Positions 44,169-53,172 of a stretch of 64,000 nucleotides of DNA are shown piece after piece (the stretch's first letter is position 1; each line of letters begins with the position of its first letter). The translations under genes were made by a program, and so were the position numbers. The notes beneath the pieces are model-generated. The model saw only the letters and a program-made list of their open reading frames with translations, was not told where the DNA came from and ran no database searches. The stretch covers positions 1 through 64,000 of the forward strand of contig NZ_CP053562.1 of assembly GCF_002085925.2 (NCBI RefSeq), in the 5' to 3' direction. Source of the DNA: Thioclava electrotropha. GTDB taxonomy: Bacteria > Pseudomonadota > Alphaproteobacteria > Rhodobacterales > Rhodobacteraceae.

Positions 44169-45533
44169 ATGTCGCGTAAATTATCGTTCGACGCGCTCAA
44201 GAAATCGGTCAATGCAGGCGAGGTCGATACGGTCATCGCAGCCCTTGTGGATATGCAGGGACGGCTTCAGGGCAAGCGGTTCCACGCGGCGCATTTCATC
44301 GACAGCGCATGGGAAGAGACCCATTGCTGCAACTACCTGCTGGCGACCGATATGGAGATGGTCACCGTGCCGGGCTATGACGCCTCCAGCTGGGAGCGCG
44401 GCTACGGCGATTATGTGATGAAGCCTGACATGGAGACGCTGCGGCTGATCCCGTGGGTGCCGGGCACGGCGCTGGTGATCTGCGATTTGCTCGATCATCA
44501 CAGCCACGAGCCGATCCCCCATGCGCCGCGCCAGATGCTGAAATCGCAGCTCAAGCGCGCCAAGGACATGGGCTTTGACGTGATGATGGCGACCGAGCTG
44601 GAATTCTTCCTGTTCGAGGAAAGCTATCCGCAGCTCTTCGACGCGGGCTATCCCGATCCGACCCCAGTCGCGCGTTACAATGTCGACTATTCGCTGATGG
44701 GCAATTCGCGCGCCGAACCGGCGATGCGGGCGATGCGCAACGCGCTCTATGCGGCGGGTGTGCCGGTCGAATGTTCCAAGGGCGAGGCCGAATGCGGTCA
44801 GGAAGAGTTGAACGTGAAATATGCGGGCGGGCTTCAGACCGCTGACATGCATGTGCTGGTCAAGCAATGCGCCAAGGAAGTCGCCCAGTCCCACGGGCTT
44901 TCGGCGACCTTCATGGCGAAATACCACACCGACAAGGCGGGCTCGTCGAGCCACGTGCACCAGTCGCTCTGGAAGGGAGGCAAACCTGCCTTCTTCGACA
45001 CGGACGCGCCGAATGGCATGTCCGAGTTGATGCATCAGTTCCTCGCCGGGCAGCTGACCCATGCGCGCGAGATCACCTATTTCCTCGCGCCCTACACCAA
45101 CAGCTACAAGCGCTTCTGCGAGGGGCTTTTCGCGCCGACGAAAGCGGTCTGGTCTTTGGACAACCGCACGGCGGGCTTCCGCATCTGCGGCGAGGGCACG
45201 AAAGGAATTCGCGTCGAATGCCGTATCGGCGGGGCCGACCTGAACCCCTATCTGGCCTGCGCGTCGCTTCTGGCGGCGGGGCTGGCCGGGATCGAGGGTG
45301 AGATGGACCCGGGGCCGGAAGCCGCGGGCGACATCTACAAGGCGGGCGAAGTGACCGAGGTGCCGAAATCGCTGACCGAGGCGCTGGGCGCTCTGGAAGG
45401 TTCGGACATGCTTAAATCCGCCTTCGGCGAGGACGTGATGGCCCATTACGTGCGCGCCGCCCGCTGGGAAATCGAAGAACAGAACCGAGTTGTGACCGAC
45501 TGGGAGCGGATGCGCGGTTTCGAACGCGCCTGA
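44169..45533 (+). CDS. glutamine-synthetase-like amide ligase (GlnT/gamma-glutamyl-amine synthetase type)
   Basis: A 454-residue member of the glutamine synthetase family, starting at the ATG at 44169 after GGAGGAA. The metal-binding ELEFFLFEE, the ATP/metal His in GSSSHVHQSLW and the substrate-loop segments TNSYKRF and RIGGADLNPYLACASLLAAG are present. The first 120 residues diverge from nitrogen-assimilating GlnA, matching paralogs that join glutamate to amines rather than ammonia. Next to an aldehyde and an alcohol dehydrogenase, gamma-glutamylation of an amine or amino-alcohol is the likely role. The substrate is not proven. Confidence 0.85.
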   Translation: MSRKLSFDALKKSVNAGEVDTVIAALVDMQGRLQGKRFHAAHFIDSAWEETHCCNYLLATDMEMVTVPGYDASSWERGYGDYVMKPDMETLRLIPWVPGTALVICDLLDHHSHEPIPHAPRQMLKSQLKRAKDMGFDVMMATELEFFLFEESYPQLFDAGYPDPTPVARYNVDYSLMGNSRAEPAMRAMRNALYAAGVPVECSKGEAECGQEELNVKYAGGLQTADMHVLVKQCAKEVAQSHGLSATFMAKYHTDKAGSSSHVHQSLWKGGKPAFFDTDAPNGMSELMHQFLAGQLTHAREITYFLAPYTNSYKRFCEGLFAPTKAVWSLDNRTAGFRICGEGTKGIRVECRIGGADLNPYLACASLLAAGLAGIEGEMDPGPEAAGDIYKAGEVTEVPKSLTEALGALEGSDMLKSAFGEDVMAHYVRAARWEIEEQNRVVTDWERMRGFERA

Positions 45534-45574
45534 GTTTTGACAGACCCGCGGGGCCCTACACCCCGCAAGGAGAC

Positions 45575-46966
45575 ATGATGACCAAGACCCTGAAATGTAT
45601 CTCGCCCGTCGACGGGCAGGTCTATGCCGAACGCGAGGCGCTGAGCGCCTCCGACGCGCAGGCACTGGCAGCAGGCCTTCGCGCCGCGCAGCCCGCATGG
45701 GCCGAGCGCCCGCTCTCCGAGCGTATCGCGCTCGTCGAGGCGGGCATCGCCAAGCTCAACGAGATGAAGGATCTCGTGGTCGAGGAGCTCGCGTGGCAGA
45801 TGGGCCGCCCGACCCGCTATGGCGGCGAATTCGGCGGCATGAACGAGCGCGCGGGCTATATGGCCTCGATCGCCGAAGAGGCGCTGGCCCCGATGGTGGT
45901 CGAGCAGAGCGACAGCTTCCTGCGCCAGATCGCGCGCGAGCCGGTGGGCGTCGTCTTCATCATCGCGCCGTGGAACTACCCCTATATGACGGTGATCAAC
46001 TCGCTGGTCCCGGCCCTGATCGCGGGCAACACGGTGATGTTGAAACATGCGACGCAGACCATGCTTGTGGGCGAGCGCATCGCCGAAGCCTTCCACGCGG
46101 CGGGCGTGCCGCAGGACGTGTTCCAGAACGTCTACCTGACGCATGAGGTGTCGGAAGAGCTGATGGGCGCGAAGGCGTTCGATTTCGTCAACTTCACCGG
46201 CTCGGTCGGCGGCGGCCGCGCGGTGGAGCGCGCGCTGGCAGGCACCTTCACCGGGCTGGGCCTCGAACTGGGCGGCAAGGATCCGGGCTATGTGGCCGCG
46301 GATGCCGATCTGGACGCGGCGGTCGACGGGCTGATGGATGGCGCGCTGTTCAATGCGGGCCAGTGCTGCTGCGGGATCGAGCGGATCTACGTCCATGCCA
46401 GCCTCTACGATGCGTTCGTCGAAAAGGCCGCAGCTTGGGCGAGCAAGCTGACCCTCGGCAATCCGTTCGAGCCGGAAACGACGCTGGGCCCGATGGCGAA
46501 CAAGCGTTTCGCCGAAGTGGTGCGTGGCCAGATCGAGGATGCGATCACCGATGGCGCGAAGCCGCTGCTCGACCCCGAGCTGTTCCCGGCAGACGACGGT
46601 GGCGCCTATCTCGCGCCGCAGATCCTCGTCGACGTGAACCACGAGATGCGCGTGATGCGCGAGGAAAGCTTCGGTCCCGTCGTCGGCATCATGCCGGTGA
46701 AGGACGACGAGGAAGCCATCGCCGCGATGAACGATTGCGATTACGGGCTGACCTGCTCGATCTGGACCGCCGATCCCGCCCGCGCAGAGGCGATGGGCAA
46801 GCGGCTGCAGACCGGGACCGTCTTCATGAACCGCTGCGACTATCTCGACCCGGCGCTGTGCTGGACCGGCTGCAAGGAAACGGGCCGTGGCGGCTCGCTT
46901 TCGGTGCTGGGCTATCACGCGCTGACGCGTCCGAAATCCTACCATCTCAAGAAGGTGACGAAATGA
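45575..46966 (+). CDS. aldehyde dehydrogenase
   Basis: A 463-residue aldehyde dehydrogenase. AAGGAG precedes tandem ATGs at 45575 and 45578. Motifs are APWNYPYMT, FTGSVGGGRAV, the general-base Glu in LELGGKDPGYV, the Cys cluster FNAGQCCCGIERIY and EESFGPVVGI. It resembles NAD-dependent succinate-semialdehyde-like enzymes. Placed between the amide ligase and the alcohol dehydrogenase (overlap of 4 bases with the latter), it probably oxidises an aldehyde intermediate of the same pathway. Confidence 0.91.
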   Translation: MMTKTLKCISPVDGQVYAEREALSASDAQALAAGLRAAQPAWAERPLSERIALVEAGIAKLNEMKDLVVEELAWQMGRPTRYGGEFGGMNERAGYMASIAEEALAPMVVEQSDSFLRQIAREPVGVVFIIAPWNYPYMTVINSLVPALIAGNTVMLKHATQTMLVGERIAEAFHAAGVPQDVFQNVYLTHEVSEELMGAKAFDFVNFTGSVGGGRAVERALAGTFTGLGLELGGKDPGYVAADADLDAAVDGLMDGALFNAGQCCCGIERIYVHASLYDAFVEKAAAWASKLTLGNPFEPETTLGPMANKRFAEVVRGQIEDAITDGAKPLLDPELFPADDGGAYLAPQILVDVNHEMRVMREESFGPVVGIMPVKDDEEAIAAMNDCDYGLTCSIWTADPARAEAMGKRLQTGTVFMNRCDYLDPALCWTGCKETGRGGSLSVLGYHALTRPKSYHLKKVTK

Positions 46967-48117
46967 CTGCCCCCACCGCAAACTGGTCCTATCCGACCAC
47001 GATCAAATTCGGCCCCGGCCGGATTTCGGAACTGGCCGATCACTGCAAATCCGTGGGTATCGCGAAGCCGCTTCTGGTGACCGACAAGGCGCTGGCCGCG
47101 CTGCCGATCACCGCCGCTGCGCTCGACGTGCTGGACGCGGCGGGCCTTGGCCGCGCGGTTTTCTCCGAGGTCGATCCGAACCCGAACGAGGGCAATATGG
47201 CCGCCGGGATCGAGGTCTATAAGGCGGGTGGCCATGACGGCGTGATCTGCTTCGGCGGCGGCTCCGCGCTCGATCTGGGCAAGATGATCGCGCTGATGGC
47301 GGGGCAGGACGCTTCGCTGAGCGTCTGGGATCTGGAGGATATCGGCGACTGGTGGACGCGCGCGAACGGTGACGCCATCGCGCCGATCATCGCGGTGCCG
47401 ACGACGGCCGGGACCGGCTCGGAGGTCGGGCGCGCGGGCGTTCTCACCAATTCCGAGACTCACAAGAAGAAGATCATCTTCCACCCGAAACTGATGCCCG
47501 CGATCACGATCTGCGATCCGGAGCTGACGGTCGGCATGCCGCCCTTCATCACGGCGGGCACCGGGATGGATGCGCTGGCGCATTGCCTCGAGGCGTTCTG
47601 CAGCCCGCATTACCACCCGATGAGCCAGGGCATCGCGCTCGAAGGGATGCGGCTCGTGTTCGAGAACCTTCCGCGCGCCTATACGACGCCGGACGATCTG
47701 GAGGCGCGCGCCAACATGATGTCGGCAGCGGCGATGGGGGCGGTGGCCTTTCAGAAGGGCCTCGGCGCGATCCACTCGCTGAGCCACCCGGTCGGCGCGG
47801 TCTACGGTACCCATCATGGCACGACCAATGCCTGCGTGATGCCGATGGTGCTCGATTTCAACCGCGCCACCATCGAAGAGCGGATCAACCGCGCGGCGGC
47901 TTATCTGGGCATCGCGGGCGGCTTCGAGGGCTTCAAGGCCCGGATCGAGAGCCTGCGCACCGAATTGTCCATCCCGGCGAACCTGACCGAGATGGGCGTG
48001 AAGCGCGAAGATCTCGACATGCTGGTCGAGATGGCGCTGGAAGATCCGTCCTGTGGCGGCAACCCGGTCGAGATGACGGCCGAGAATACCCGCGCGCTTT
48101 ACGAGGCGTGCTTTTGA
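46963..48117 (+). CDS. iron-containing alcohol dehydrogenase
   Basis: A 384-residue group III alcohol dehydrogenase. NAD-binding GGGSALDLGK and PTTAGTGSEV are clear. Iron ligands are contributed by the MDALAHCLEAF and LSHPVGAVYGTHHG segments. The start at 46963 overlaps the aldehyde dehydrogenase stop by 4 bases. It would convert an alcohol to the aldehyde used by the preceding enzyme. It is the last gene of this transcript; a 240-base gap follows. Confidence 0.92.
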   Translation: MTAPTANWSYPTTIKFGPGRISELADHCKSVGIAKPLLVTDKALAALPITAAALDVLDAAGLGRAVFSEVDPNPNEGNMAAGIEVYKAGGHDGVICFGGGSALDLGKMIALMAGQDASLSVWDLEDIGDWWTRANGDAIAPIIAVPTTAGTGSEVGRAGVLTNSETHKKKIIFHPKLMPAITICDPELTVGMPPFITAGTGMDALAHCLEAFCSPHYHPMSQGIALEGMRLVFENLPRAYTTPDDLEARANMMSAAAMGAVAFQKGLGAIHSLSHPVGAVYGTHHGTTNACVMPMVLDFNRATIEERINRAAAYLGIAGGFEGFKARIESLRTELSIPANLTEMGVKREDLDMLVEMALEDPSCGGNPVEMTAENTRALYEACF

Positions 48118-48357
48118 TATCGGCGCGAGCGGGGGCTAGCGCCCTCGCTCGTTGGCGCGGCTCACGCGTCTGTAACTAGTGTTGATGAGGAATCTTGCTT
48201 CAACATCGGTACTGCCAAAAATCTGTTACAACGCCCGCATAAAGGGTCGCCGATGCCGGAGCCAACCGGACGGCACAACCGTCGAAAGACAATAGCTCGG
48301 GGGAGACAGGACCGCATGAGGCGGCACCGCCCTCCATCAACGGGGAGAGACCTGAAA
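48118..48357 (+). promoter_or_regulatory. intergenic region with hairpin and RpiR-type motif before the ABC operon
   Basis: A hairpin at 48127-48150 (GAGCGGGGGC with GCCCTCGCTC, one wobble) may end the upstream transcript. TGTTGA (48180-48185) and TCAACA (48200-48205) form an inverted repeat. AAAAATCTGTTACAA (48217-48231) matches 14 of 15 bases of the motif upstream of the RpiR gene. No gene is seen in this stretch; a separate promoter for the ABC genes is likely. Confidence 0.5.
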
Positions 48358-49464
48358 ATGACCTTCAAGTTCCGTTATCTTGCAGCGGCCAGCGCCATGG
48401 CCCTTGCTGCCAGCACCGGCGTCAGCTTCGCCGACAGCATGGATGACCTCTACGCCGCCGCGAAAGAAGAAGGCAGCCTGACCACGATCGCGCTGCCGCA
48501 TTCGTGGTGCAACTACGCGGGCGTGATCGACGGCTTCAAGAAGAAGTATCCCGGGATCACCGTGAACGAACTGAACCCCGATGCGGGCTCGGCCGACGAA
48601 CTCGAGGCGATCCGCGCCAACAAGGACAACAAGGGTCCGCAGGCGCCCGACGTGATCGACGTGGGCCTTTCCTTCGGCCCGGCGGCCAAGGACGAGGGTC
48701 TGATCCAGCCCTACAAGGTCTCGACCTGGGACACGATCCCGGACAGCGCCAAGGATGCTGAAGGCTACTGGTATGGCGACTATTACGGCGTGCTGTCGTT
48801 CGCGGTGAACAAGGACATCGTCGACAACGTGCCGCAGGACTGGTCGGACCTGCTCAAGCCGGAATACGCGAACTCGGTGGCTCTGGCGGGCGATCCGCGC
48901 GCCTCGAACCAAGCGATCCTCGGCGTTCTGGCCGCGGGCGTCGCAGCAGGCGGCGAGCCGGGCAAAGCCTCGGGTGAAGCCGGTCTGAAGTACTTCGCCG
49001 AGATGAACAAGAACGGCAACTTCGTGCCCGTCATCGGCAAGACCGGGACGCTGGCCCAAGGCGCGACCCCGATCGTCGTCGAGTGGGACTATAACGCTCT
49101 GGCCGGTCGCGACACGCTGAACGGCAACCCGCCGGTCGACGTCGTCGTGCCGAAATCGGGCGTTGTCGCCGGTGTCTACGTTCAGGCGATCTCGGCCTAT
49201 GCGCCGCACCCGAACGCAGCCAAACTCTGGATGGAATACCTCTATTCGGACGAAGGTCAGCTTGGCTGGCTGGAAGGCTATTGCCACCCGATCCGCTTCA
49301 ACGACCTGTCGGCCAACGGCAAGGTTCCGCAGAAGATGCTCGACGCGATGCCGCCCGCCGAGGGCTACGCCAAGGCGGTCTTCCCGTCGCTCGACGCGCA
49401 GGCTGCGAACAAGGAAGTCGTGACCGGCGGCTGGGATAGCGTCGTCGGCGCGAACGTCCAGTAA
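48358..49464 (+). CDS. ABC transporter substrate-binding protein (PotD/2-aminoethylphosphonate-like family)
   Basis: A 368-residue periplasmic protein. The ATG at 48358 has GGGGAGAG upstream; the open frame extends further but lacks a signal. Residues 1-25 are a signal peptide ending in SFA. The mature protein begins with DDLYAAAKEEGSLTTIALPHSWCNYAGV, typical of family 1 extracellular binding proteins for small cations, phosphonates or thiamine. Cys in SWCNY and GYCHPIRF may form a disulfide. It heads a complete importer with two permeases and an ATPase. Confidence 0.9.
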   Translation: MTFKFRYLAAASAMALAASTGVSFADSMDDLYAAAKEEGSLTTIALPHSWCNYAGVIDGFKKKYPGITVNELNPDAGSADELEAIRANKDNKGPQAPDVIDVGLSFGPAAKDEGLIQPYKVSTWDTIPDSAKDAEGYWYGDYYGVLSFAVNKDIVDNVPQDWSDLLKPEYANSVALAGDPRASNQAILGVLAAGVAAGGEPGKASGEAGLKYFAEMNKNGNFVPVIGKTGTLAQGATPIVVEWDYNALAGRDTLNGNPPVDVVVPKSGVVAGVYVQAISAYAPHPNAAKLWMEYLYSDEGQLGWLEGYCHPIRFNDLSANGKVPQKMLDAMPPAEGYAKAVFPSLDAQAANKEVVTGGWDSVVGANVQ

Positions 49465-49483
49465 CCGAGCCCGCATAAGCACA

Positions 49484-49509
49484 CGCCCCGCGCCTGATCG
49501 CGCGGGGCG
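49484..49509 (+). terminator. intercistronic hairpin between binding-protein and permease genes
   Basis: CGCCCCGCG (49484-49492) pairs with CGCGGGGCG (49501-49509), 9 bp, followed by ACTTTATT. It should raise binding-protein mRNA over permease mRNA. Confidence 0.6.
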
Positions 49510-49541
49510 ACTTTATTGAAAATTCTGCAAAGCGAGGCCCG

Positions 49542-50396
49542 ATGCAAAGCCGCAAGCTGCCGCTGACTTGGGTGGGGATGGTTCCCTTCACGCTCTTCGC
49601 GCTTTTGTTCCTGATCGCACCGACGATGTATATCGTGGTGGGCGCGTTTAGGACGAGCGACGGGGGCTTCACGCTGTCGAACCTCGTGAACCTGTTTCAA
49701 CCGACGATCCTCGCGAGCTACTGGATCTCGATCAAGATCAGCCTCGCCACTGCGCTTGTAGGCTGCCTGATCGGCTTCGCGCTGGCCGCAGCCGTGACGC
49801 TGGGCGGCCTGCCGAACTGGCTGCGCGGTCCGGTGATGACCTTCTCGGGCGTGGCCTCGAACTTCGCAGGCGTGCCGCTGGCCTTCGCCTTCCTCGCGAC
49901 GCTGGGACGTCTGGGCCTCGTGACCGTGCTGCTGAAGTCGTGGTTCGGCTTCAACATCTACACCCACGGCTTCAACCTGCTCAGCTTCTTCGGTCTGACG
50001 ATCACCTATCTGTTCTTCCAGATCCCGCTGATGGTGCTGATCATCACCCCGGCGCTGGACGGTCTGAAGCGCGAATGGAAAGAGGCGGCGAGCATCCTCG
50101 GCGCGACCGGCTTCCAGTATTGGCGCATCGTCGCGCTGCCGATCCTCTGGCCCTCGCTTCTGGGCACGCTGGCGCTGCTGTTCGCCAATAGCTTCGGCGC
50201 GGTGGCGACGGCCTATGCGCTCACCGGCTCGTCGATGTCGATCGTGCCGATCATGCTTTACGCGCAAATCCGCGGCGATGTGCTGCAGGACCCGCATCTG
50301 GGCTACGCGCTGGCCTTCGGGATGATCGTCATCACCGGCCTCGCCAACCTCGCCTATGTCTGGCTCCGCGTGCGCTCCGAAAGGTGGATGCGATGA
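49542..50396 (+). CDS. ABC transporter permease (first)
   Basis: A 284-residue permease with about six helices and the EAA loop EWKEAASILGATGFQYWRIVALPIL. GCGAGG lies just upstream of the ATG. Its stop overlaps the second permease gene by 4 bases. It is an inner-membrane subunit of the importer 48358-52243. Confidence 0.92.
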   Translation: MQSRKLPLTWVGMVPFTLFALLFLIAPTMYIVVGAFRTSDGGFTLSNLVNLFQPTILASYWISIKISLATALVGCLIGFALAAAVTLGGLPNWLRGPVMTFSGVASNFAGVPLAFAFLATLGRLGLVTVLLKSWFGFNIYTHGFNLLSFFGLTITYLFFQIPLMVLIITPALDGLKREWKEAASILGATGFQYWRIVALPILWPSLLGTLALLFANSFGAVATAYALTGSSMSIVPIMLYAQIRGDVLQDPHLGYALAFGMIVITGLANLAYVWLRVRSERWMR

Positions 50397-51181
50397 AATC
50401 CAAGAAACTCTGGTCCTGGCTCGCGCTGGCGTTCGGGGCGCTCTATTTCGCGCTGCCGCTGCTTGGCACGCTTGAATTCTCGCTGCGCGCGCGGCGCGGG
50501 GTCTATTCGCTCGACGCTTACCGCTCGGTGCTGGCCGATCCGCAATTCCGCGAGACCTTCAGCTACTCCGTCGTGATGGCGATCTTCACGATCCTCGTGG
50601 GCGCGCTGATCGTGGTGCCGACCGCCTATTGGGTGCGTCTCAAGCTGCCGCATTGGCGCCCGGTCGTGGAGTTCATCACGCTCCTGCCGCTGGTGATCCC
50701 GCCGATCGTGATCGTCTTCGGCTATATCCGGCTCTATAACACCTCGTCGATCCTGCCGCTGACCGGCACGACGACGGGCACCAACCTCCTGCTGATGCTG
50801 GGCTATGCCACGCTCTCGCTGCCTTACATGTATCGCGCGGTCGATACCGGGCTGCGCACGATCGATGTCGGCACGCTGACCGAAGCCGCGCAAAGCCTCG
50901 GCGCCGGGTGGAGCACGATCCTCGCCCGCGTGATCCTGCCGAACGTGCTGGTCGCGGTGCTCTCGGGCGCCTTCATCACCTTCGCCATCGTCATCGGCGA
51001 GTTCGTCCTCGCCTCGCTCCTCAACCGGCCGGCATTCGGCCCCTATATGCAGCTGACCGGCGCGAACAAGGCTTACGAGCCTGCCGCGCTTGCGGTGATC
51101 GCCTTCTCGATCACCTGGATCTGCATGGGGCTGATCCAACTCGTCACCCGGTTTTCCAAACATACGAACGCAAAGCGGTAA
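50393..51181 (+). CDS. ABC transporter permease (second)
   Basis: A 262-residue permease, start at 50393 (MKSKKLWSW) overlapping the previous stop. It has about six helices and the EAA-type loop TLTEAAQSLGAGWSTILARVILPN. The ATPase gene begins 3 bases after its stop. Confidence 0.92.
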   Translation: MKSKKLWSWLALAFGALYFALPLLGTLEFSLRARRGVYSLDAYRSVLADPQFRETFSYSVVMAIFTILVGALIVVPTAYWVRLKLPHWRPVVEFITLLPLVIPPIVIVFGYIRLYNTSSILPLTGTTTGTNLLLMLGYATLSLPYMYRAVDTGLRTIDVGTLTEAAQSLGAGWSTILARVILPNVLVAVLSGAFITFAIVIGEFVLASLLNRPAFGPYMQLTGANKAYEPAALAVIAFSITWICMGLIQLVTRFSKHTNAKR

Positions 51182-51184
51182 CCC

Positions 51185-52243
51185 ATGGCCTCTCTCGAGA
51201 TCGAACATCTGGAAAAATCCTTCGGCGCGAACCGCGTTGTGAAAGATTTCAACCTCTCCATCGAAGAGGGCGAATTTATCTCGCTGCTCGGTCCGTCCGG
51301 CTGCGGCAAGACGACCGTGCTGCGGATGGTGGCGGGCTTCGAGAGCCCTTCGGGCGGCGCGATCCGCATTGGTGGGCAGGACGTCACGCATCTGGGGGCG
51401 AACCAGCGAAATATCGGAATGGTGTTTCAGGCCTACGCGCTGTTTCCGAACCTGACGGTCGCGCAGAACGTGGGCTTCGGGCTGCGCGTGGCGAAACGTC
51501 CGCGCGCCGAGATCAAGGCCCGTGTGGCCGAGATGCTCGAGCTGATCGGTCTGCCCGATCTGGGCAATCGCTATCCGTTCCAGCTGTCGGGCGGGCAACA
51601 GCAGCGTGTGGCGCTGGCGCGTGCGCTCGCGATCCAGCCGCGCGTGCTGCTGCTCGACGAGCCGCTCTCCGCGCTCGATGCGAAGATCCGCGTGAGTCTG
51701 CGCGAAGAAATCCGCGATATTCAGCGCCGCCTCGGCATCACCACGATCTTCGTGACCCACGATCAGGAAGAGGCGCTGTCGATCTCGGATCGGGTGGTGG
51801 TGATGAATGGCGGTGTGGCCGAGCAGATCGGCGCGCCCTTCGAGATCTACAACCAGCCGAAGACCCGCTTCGTCGCGCAATTCGTGGGCACGCTGAACGC
51901 GCTCGAGGCCGAAGTGGCCGATCCGGCGCGCGGCGCTCTGCGCGTCGGCAACACCGAGGTGATCCTGTCCGAACCGGTCACCGCAGGTCAGGGGACTCCG
52001 GTCACGCTGGCCGCGCGGCCCGAAGTTCTGGCGCTCGGCCGCCGCGAGGGCAATGACACGGTGTTCACGGGGCGGATCGTCGAGACGCATTTCCTCGGCT
52101 CGATCCTGCGGGTGAGAATGGAAGTGGAAGGGCAGCTTATCGCGCTCGACACGTTCAACCGCCCCGGCAATCCGCCGCCCAAGGTCGGCACCGAGGCCGA
52201 GGTCAGCGTCGCAAGCCGCGATCTGCTGGTTCTGGCCGACTGA
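51185..52243 (+). CDS. ABC transporter ATP-binding protein
   Basis: A 352-residue ATPase. Walker A GPSGCGKTT, Q-loop FQAYALFP, signature LSGGQQQRVALARAL, Walker B VLLLDEPLSALD and switch His in THDQEEALS are present. The C-terminal TOBE domain (after about residue 270) matches spermidine/putrescine-, iron- and phosphonate-type importers. It ends the operon. Confidence 0.94.
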   Translation: MASLEIEHLEKSFGANRVVKDFNLSIEEGEFISLLGPSGCGKTTVLRMVAGFESPSGGAIRIGGQDVTHLGANQRNIGMVFQAYALFPNLTVAQNVGFGLRVAKRPRAEIKARVAEMLELIGLPDLGNRYPFQLSGGQQQRVALARALAIQPRVLLLDEPLSALDAKIRVSLREEIRDIQRRLGITTIFVTHDQEEALSISDRVVVMNGGVAEQIGAPFEIYNQPKTRFVAQFVGTLNALEAEVADPARGALRVGNTEVILSEPVTAGQGTPVTLAARPEVLALGRREGNDTVFTGRIVETHFLGSILRVRMEVEGQLIALDTFNRPGNPPPKVGTEAEVSVASRDLLVLAD

Positions 52244-52274
52244 CGACGCGAAAACGGGCCCGCACCCCTCTTTT

Positions 52275-52296
52275 CTCCGGGTTTTCGGACCCGGAG
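52275..52296 (+). terminator. probable terminator of the ABC operon
   Basis: CTCCGGGT (52275-52282) pairs with ACCCGGAG (52289-52296), 8 bp with a 6-base loop. Only a pyrimidine-rich stretch, not a T-run, follows. Confidence 0.45.
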
Positions 52297-52353
52297 CCCC
52301 TTCTGCCGCGTTGCCGATGAAAGCTTACACGCGACCGTTGCAGAAGGATGAAA

Positions 52354-53097
52354 ATGGAGTGGCTCGTCGATCATAATCAGGTGGTGAGTATCGCGGTGCA
52401 GATCGTCACCGCGCTCGTCTGGATTATCTATCTGCAACTTCTGCTGCAGAATTTCCGGCGGGAGCGTCGCTCGAAACTGCTGCTGACCCGTGTCGCGGGC
52501 GGCCATGAGCGCGGGCATCTGATGCTCGGCAATATGGGCGCCGAGCCGATTTTCGTGAAAGCCCTTCTGGCCGATCTCGTGATCGACGGGAAAACCTATC
52601 ACTCGATCGCCAGCGATTCCGGGGGCTTTGCGCCATTCGCGGACTCCGGCCCCAACGAGTCGATCAAGGGCCCGCTGAAAACCGCGGCATATCGCGATCT
52701 CGGTCGCATTTCCGATCTTGTGGACGTCGCGCTGGAATTCTCCGACCTGCCCGAAGACGCAAAACGGGTGGAAACGGTGATTTTCACCGTGCTGGCAGAG
52801 GGCAGCCGCGACAATATCCTGACCGCCGGGCGGCTCTGTTTCGATGTCTATCACGCCGGGGAGCATCAGCGCTTCTTGCCGCAGACCTCTTCGACGGTGC
52901 AGCTGCGCAGTTTCCGCAAACGTCGCGAACTGGCGGCGCGGCTGAAGGAAATGCTGGAGCAGGAAGCGCGCGCTTTCCTCACCAGTGAAGACGGTCAGCG
53001 CCGCGAGCGTGGCGCAGAGCTGCAGCAGCTCCGACAGCGCCAGCGACAAAGCGAGAAGGATCGCCAGACTGACGCTCCGCACGAGGCCGCCGAATGA
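52354..53097 (+). CDS. membrane-anchored protein of unknown function
   Basis: I do not recognise a characterised family. Of ATGs at 52348 and 52354, the second has AAGG at correct spacing. The product is about 247 residues. Residues 9-31 form one membrane helix (VVSIAVQIVTALVWIIYLQLLLQ). A central domain with beta-strand character (LMLGNMGAEPIFVKALLADLVIDGKTYHS) follows. The last 50 residues are strongly charged and rich in Arg, Glu and Gln, probably coiled-coil. It stands alone between the ABC operon and the DedA gene. Confidence 0.75.
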   Translation: MEWLVDHNQVVSIAVQIVTALVWIIYLQLLLQNFRRERRSKLLLTRVAGGHERGHLMLGNMGAEPIFVKALLADLVIDGKTYHSIASDSGGFAPFADSGPNESIKGPLKTAAYRDLGRISDLVDVALEFSDLPEDAKRVETVIFTVLAEGSRDNILTAGRLCFDVYHAGEHQRFLPQTSSTVQLRSFRKRRELAARLKEMLEQEARAFLTSEDGQRRERGAELQQLRQRQRQSEKDRQTDAPHEAAE

Positions 53098-53172
53098 GGC
53101 ATTGCGAAACCTGTCGTCCAATATAACCGAACACGGCGCGCCGTTCCGGCTTGAGGCGCCAAAGGAGAAAAC

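Noticed and set aside
44169..45533. The main glutamine synthetase (glnA)
   Set aside because: No glnB partner, a divergent N-terminal region and a catabolic neighbourhood argue for a specialised amide ligase.
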